Shown here in pieces: positions 61,090-64,000 of a stretch of 64,000 bases of DNA; the stretch's first letter is position 1; every line of letters starts with the position of its first letter. Below the pieces are notes generated by a model. That model was given only the letters and a program-made list of their open reading frames with translations, searched no databases and had not been told where the DNA came from. Source of the DNA: Mycobacterium heidelbergense (GTDB taxonomy: Bacteria > Actinomycetota > Actinomycetes > Mycobacteriales > Mycobacteriaceae); contig NZ_AP022615.1 of the NCBI RefSeq assembly GCF_010730745.1, forward strand, positions 434,001 to 498,000, written 5' to 3'. A program made the translations under genes and the position numbers.

Positions 61090-61282
61090 GACTGCTCCCT
61101 CGATCAGGCCGAATGGCGTGCTGCGACGCCGTCGTCGGGCTCTTCCGGGTGCCGCGGCCCGCCGAAGCGAACGGGAGTCCCGGCGCGCGATCGCCGATTC
61201 CGAGGTGCCGCGCGACCAACCTTACGGGGTGACCACGTTGTCGAAACGTCGGCCGGCGGTGGGCGATCGGCGGCCGCATACC

Positions 61283-61424
61283 CGGCTCGGTAATATCGTG
61301 ATCCCCAAGTCGGTGAAACCCACACGGATTGCGAGTAGCTTCGACGTGTTCGATTTCGAACCCGGTGCTCGAGGACGAAACCCGGCTGGGTCCGGATCCA
61401 CGAAACCTTCGACTTCACAGGTAG
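61283..61424 (+). pseudogene. Aldo-keto reductase C-terminal remnant
   Basis: This is the decayed tail of a second aldo-keto reductase just before the intact one. Frame one reads RLGNIVIPKSVKPTRIASSF then DVFDFE, a textbook cofactor loop and following helix. After a short deletion and frame change, positions 61365-61424 read VLEDETRLGPDPRNLRLHR and a stop, matching the usual DDGTRLGPDP tail. The intact gene downstream has the atypical loop VVFRSSNAERI, so the remnant comes from a different paralogue and is not a recent copy. The rest of 61090-61428 holds only the divergent lipN/aldo-keto reductase promoters. No catalytic residues remain. Confidence 0.75.
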
Positions 61425-61428
61425 GTGA

Positions 61429-62280
61429 ATGACGTTGACTGGCGAGTCGGGCTCCGCCGTACCCTCAATAGCCCTCAATGACGAGAACACCATGCCGGTG
61501 CTCGGCCTGGGGGTCGCCGAGCTGTCGGAGGACGAGGCGGAACGCGCGGTGTCGGCCGCGCTGGAGCTCGGCTGCCGGCTGATCGACACCGCCGCGGTCT
61601 ACGGCAACGAAGCCGGCGTCGGCCGCGCGATCGCGGCGTCCGGGATTCCGCGCGCGGAGCTGTTCGTCACCACCAAGCTGGCCACCGCCGACCACGGTTT
61701 CAGCAAGGCGCCGGCGGCCTGCAACGCCAGCTTGGAGCGACTCGGCCTGGACTACGTCGACCTCTACCTGATCCACTGGCCGGCCCCGTCGCTGGGCAAG
61801 TATGTCGACGCCTTCGGCGGGATAATCCAGTCCCGCGGCGAGGGGCACGTCCGCTCGATCGGCGTCTCGAACTTCACCGAAGAGCACCTGTCGATGGTCA
61901 TCGACCTCACCTTCGTCACCCCGGTGGTCAACCAGATCGAGCTGCACCCGCTGCTCAACCAGGCCGAGCTGCGCAAGGTGAACGCGCAGCACAACGTCGT
62001 GACGCAGTCCTACACGCCGCTGGTGCTCGGCAAGCTGCTGGACAACCCGACGGTGACCTCGGTCGCCGGCGAATACGGCAAGACGCCCGCGCAGGTGCTG
62101 CTGCGGTGGAACGTGCAACTGGGCAATGCGGTCGTCTTCCGGTCGAGCAACGCCGAGCGCATCGCCAGCGACCTGGACATCTTCGATTTCGAGTTGGCCG
62201 CCGAACACATGGACGCGATCAACGGTCTCAACGACGGCACCCGGCTGCGCCCGGACCCGAACACCTACGACGGCTCGTAG
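61429..62280 (+). CDS. Aldo-keto reductase (Rv2971 type)
   Basis: This 283-residue NADPH-dependent aldo-keto reductase is likely to detoxify small aldehydes. The catalytic tetrad is visible: Asp53 and Tyr58 (DTAAVYGNE), Lys83 (TTKLAT) and His116 (LIHWPAP). The cofactor loop reads VVFRSSNAERI instead of the common IPKSxxxxRI, and Rv2971 is likewise non-canonical (VVVRSARPERI). The start MTLTGESGSAVPSIALNDEN fits the Rv2971 N-terminus. Its end is 94 bp from the truncated arsC on the other strand. Confidence 0.93.
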   Translation: MTLTGESGSAVPSIALNDENTMPVLGLGVAELSEDEAERAVSAALELGCRLIDTAAVYGNEAGVGRAIAASGIPRAELFVTTKLATADHGFSKAPAACNASLERLGLDYVDLYLIHWPAPSLGKYVDAFGGIIQSRGEGHVRSIGVSNFTEEHLSMVIDLTFVTPVVNQIELHPLLNQAELRKVNAQHNVVTQSYTPLVLGKLLDNPTVTSVAGEYGKTPAQVLLRWNVQLGNAVVFRSSNAERIASDLDIFDFELAAEHMDAINGLNDGTRLRPDPNTYDGS

Positions 62281-62374
62281 CCGCGCGCTACCCCGCCGCG
62301 CAGCACGGCGATGAACTGCAGGGCGTGCTGACAGGCGATCGGGAGGGCCGTCGGCCCCGGGTGTGTCGGCGTGG

Positions 62375-62536
62375 TTATGCGGTGCCGGTGGCAGGGTTGA
62401 CCTGGTCGGCGGGTTCGGTTCCGGCGGATCGGACTTCGATGCGATCACCGGCGAGATGGGCCAGCAGCGCGGCGGCCATTTGGGAGCGCCCCGCGTTGTG
62501 CACACAGACGAACAAAACGCTAGGTGTGACGCTCAT
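62375..62536 (-). pseudogene. arsC: Truncated arsenate reductase ArsC (low-molecular-weight phosphatase type)
   Basis: This 53-codon open frame begins MSVTPSVLFVCVHNAGRSQM and has an intact CX5R phosphate loop (Cys11 to Arg17). It continues to SAGTEPADQVNPA, then ends at TGTA-stop. Family members run to about 130 residues and need a later acidic residue, so this product should be inactive. The ATG overlaps the acr3 stop as ATGA, showing that it was the next gene of the ars operon. Homology stops abruptly at NPA. The remaining 94 bp to the aldo-keto reductase is unrecognisable, marking a deletion or island junction. In M. tuberculosis, Rv2643 is an Acr3-ArsC fusion. Confidence 0.82.
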
Positions 62537-63633
62537 CCGTGGGCGCTCCTCGAGGAATCGACGACGGCGCGTGTGGGATCCAGGCGTGGTCGCAGAGCCA
62601 GCGATACATAGACCAAGGCGACCAGCACTGGCACTTCGATCAAGGGTCCGACGACGCCGGCCAGGGCTTGGCCGGAGGTGGCGCCGTAGGTGGCGATCGC
62701 CACGGCGATCGCCAGCTCGAAGTTATTGCCGGCGGCGGTGAACGCCAAGGTGGTAGTGCGCTCATACCCCAAGCCGAGCGCACCACCCAGAAGGTAGCCG
62801 CCGACCCACATGATGGCGAAATACCCCAAAAGCGGCACCGCGATGCGGGCGACATCCCATGGCCGGGTGGTGATTTGATGGCCTTGCAGGGCGAACAGGA
62901 TCACGATGGTGAACAGCAGCCCGTAGAGTGCCCAGGGCCCGATGGTGGGCAGATAGCGGGTCTCATACCAGGTGTGGCCCTTGGCTTTTTCACCGAATCG
63001 GCGTGACAGATAACCAGCCGCCAGGGGGATGCCCAGGAAAATAAGCACGGATTTGGCGATCTGCCATGGCGAGGCGGAGATCGTGGTCTGGGGTAGGTGC
63101 AGCCAGCCAGGCAGCACCGAGAGGTAGAACCAGCCCAGTGCGGCGAAGGCGAGGACCTGGAAGATCGAGTTCAGCGCGACCAGCACGGCGGCGGCTTCGC
63201 GGTCTCCGCAGGCCAGGTCGTTCCAGATGATGACCATGGCGATGCAGCGGGCCAGCCCAACAATAATCAGCCCGGTGCGGTATTCGGGTAGGTCTGCCAA
63301 CAGCAGCCAGGCCAGCGTGAACATCATCGCGGGGCCCAACACCCAGTTCAGCAGCAGCGAACTGATCAGCAGCCGGCGGTCGCTGGTGACGGTGTCCAGG
63401 CGGTCGTAGCGGACCTTGGCCAGCACTGGATACATCATGATCAGCAGCCCCAGCGCGATGGGCAGCGAGATCCCCTCGATCTGCACTTTCTGCAACACGG
63501 TGTTGAAGCCGGGCACCCAGCGCCCCAGCAGCAGCCCGGCAGCCATGGCGACCGCGATCCAGACCGGCAACAGCCGATCCAATGTGGAAAGCCGTGCCAC
63601 CGAGGAGGTTTGAGCAACGGCGGTCTCAATCAT
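62533..63633 (-). CDS. acr3: Acr3-type arsenite efflux permease
   Basis: This 366-residue arsenite/H+ antiporter has about ten transmembrane helices. The conserved Cys in GLARCIAMVIIWNDLACGD and the signature FTAAGNNFELAIAVAIA are both present. The ATG at 63633 lies 17 bp below the arsI/cadI-like gene. It ends in an ATGA overlap with the truncated arsC. The operon order cadI-like, acr3, arsC resembles M. tuberculosis Rv2641-Rv2643, which is elsewhere in that genome, so this looks like an inserted cassette. Confidence 0.95.
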   Translation of the reverse strand: MIETAVAQTSSVARLSTLDRLLPVWIAVAMAAGLLLGRWVPGFNTVLQKVQIEGISLPIALGLLIMMYPVLAKVRYDRLDTVTSDRRLLISSLLLNWVLGPAMMFTLAWLLLADLPEYRTGLIIVGLARCIAMVIIWNDLACGDREAAAVLVALNSIFQVLAFAALGWFYLSVLPGWLHLPQTTISASPWQIAKSVLIFLGIPLAAGYLSRRFGEKAKGHTWYETRYLPTIGPWALYGLLFTIVILFALQGHQITTRPWDVARIAVPLLGYFAIMWVGGYLLGGALGLGYERTTTLAFTAAGNNFELAIAVAIATYGATSGQALAGVVGPLIEVPVLVALVYVSLALRPRLDPTRAVVDSSRSAHG

Positions 63634-63650
63634 GGGATGCTTCCGTGCAC

Positions 63651-64000
63651 TCAGTCACCGGTCCGGGGCTGGGCGGGGCTGGTGCCGAAGGTATCGGAGT
63701 CGGCCAACACGGTGTAAACCTCCCAGCGTTCACCGTCAGGCCCGGTCACCCACACCTTGTCCTGGGTCGCGAAACAACAGGTGGTGCCGATCTCCTCCTC
63801 GGTGAACATCTGGGCGTCGGTGAGCCGGGCGATCTCGGCGTGCACCACCTCGCCGGATTCGACCTCGACCCCGAGATGATTCAGCGACCCGCCCTGGCCC
63901 GCGTTTTCCAGCAGCACCAGCTTCAGCGGCGGATCGGCGATCGCAAAGTTCGCGTAGCCGGGCTTGCGTTTGGCCGGCTCAGTGTTAAACAGCTTGGAGT
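63651..64000 (-). CDS. ArsI/CadI-type vicinal oxygen chelate dioxygenase, N-terminus cut by window edge
   Basis: The visible 116 codons cover the C-terminal three quarters of a glyoxalase/VOC-fold protein of the ArsI (C-As lyase)/CadI family. EPAKRKPGYANFAIADPPLK, NHLGVEVE and IGTTCCFATQDKVWVTGPDG match CadI of M. tuberculosis closely. The Cys-Cys pair in TTCC is the thiol site that binds trivalent arsenicals in ArsI, and Glu in ERWEVY is a metal ligand. The protein ends soon after this domain without the cysteine-containing tail of CadI. It is upstream of acr3 in the same operon. The start codon lies beyond position 64000. Confidence 0.92.
   Translation of the reverse strand, partial: SKLFNTEPAKRKPGYANFAIADPPLKLVLLENAGQGGSLNHLGVEVESGEVVHAEIARLTDAQMFTEEEIGTTCCFATQDKVWVTGPDGERWEVYTVLADSDTFGTSPAQPRTGD

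Overview
The window is GC-rich actinobacterial DNA and its gene content points to a Mycobacterium. Both flanks follow the M. tuberculosis H37Rv order around the PDIM/PGL virulence-lipid locus. On the left, fpg, rnc, a DUF177 gene and sepIVA match Rv2924c-Rv2927c. On the right, coaD, rsmD, a VKOR gene, a DsbA gene, lipN and an aldo-keto reductase match Rv2965c-Rv2971, without the pyruvate carboxylase gene (Rv2967c). The species cannot be named from the sequence alone. I saw no tRNA, rRNA, CRISPR array, transposase or phage gene.

Between the flanks lies a rearranged PDIM-type locus. The plus-strand block (3063-30630) is tesA, a deletion remnant of fadD26, a fused ppsA/ppsB gene, ppsC, ppsD, ppsE, drrA-drrB-drrC, papA5 and the trans-acting enoyl reductase that partners PpsD. 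These genes overlap or nearly touch from the fadD26 remnant to the reductase, so they look like one operon. Meeting it head-on is a minus-strand pair: a fatty-acyl-AMP ligase (37212-38951) and a 2191-residue polyketide synthase (30640-37215). That synthase has a Mas-type C-terminal half, a PpsA-like N-terminal ACP-KS and a PpsD-like AT. The pps line has lost one ketoreducing module and its own ligase. The simplest prediction is a beta-monohydroxy chain bearing one methyl-branched ester, a mono-ester analogue of PDIM. The usual accessory genes (mmpL7, lppX, the phthiodiolone reductase, the methyltransferase, pks15/1) are not in the window.

The most striking block is 40607-57343, where M. tuberculosis carries fadD28, mmpL7 and the PGL genes. 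It holds a three-gene polyunsaturated-fatty-acid-type (Pfa) synthase in the order enoyl reductase (PfaD-like), PfaA-like (KS-AT-4xACP-KR-DH) and PfaC-like (KS-CLF-several DH-acyltransferase). The gene order and the C-terminal acylglycerolphosphate-acyltransferase-like domain resemble terrestrial myxobacterial pfa1-pfa2-pfa3 rather than marine pfaABCD. A Pfa synthase sitting next to a FAAL/Mas/Pps lipid line suggests either a separate polyunsaturated lipid or an unsaturated acyl supply for the Pps/Mas products. The sequence does not decide between these. An ArsP-type permease overlaps the pfaC 3' end.

At the right edge an arsenic-resistance operon (arsI/cadI-like, acr3, truncated arsC) abuts the aldo-keto reductase. 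The degraded arsC and a second aldo-keto reductase remnant (61283-61424) mark this as another remodelled junction.
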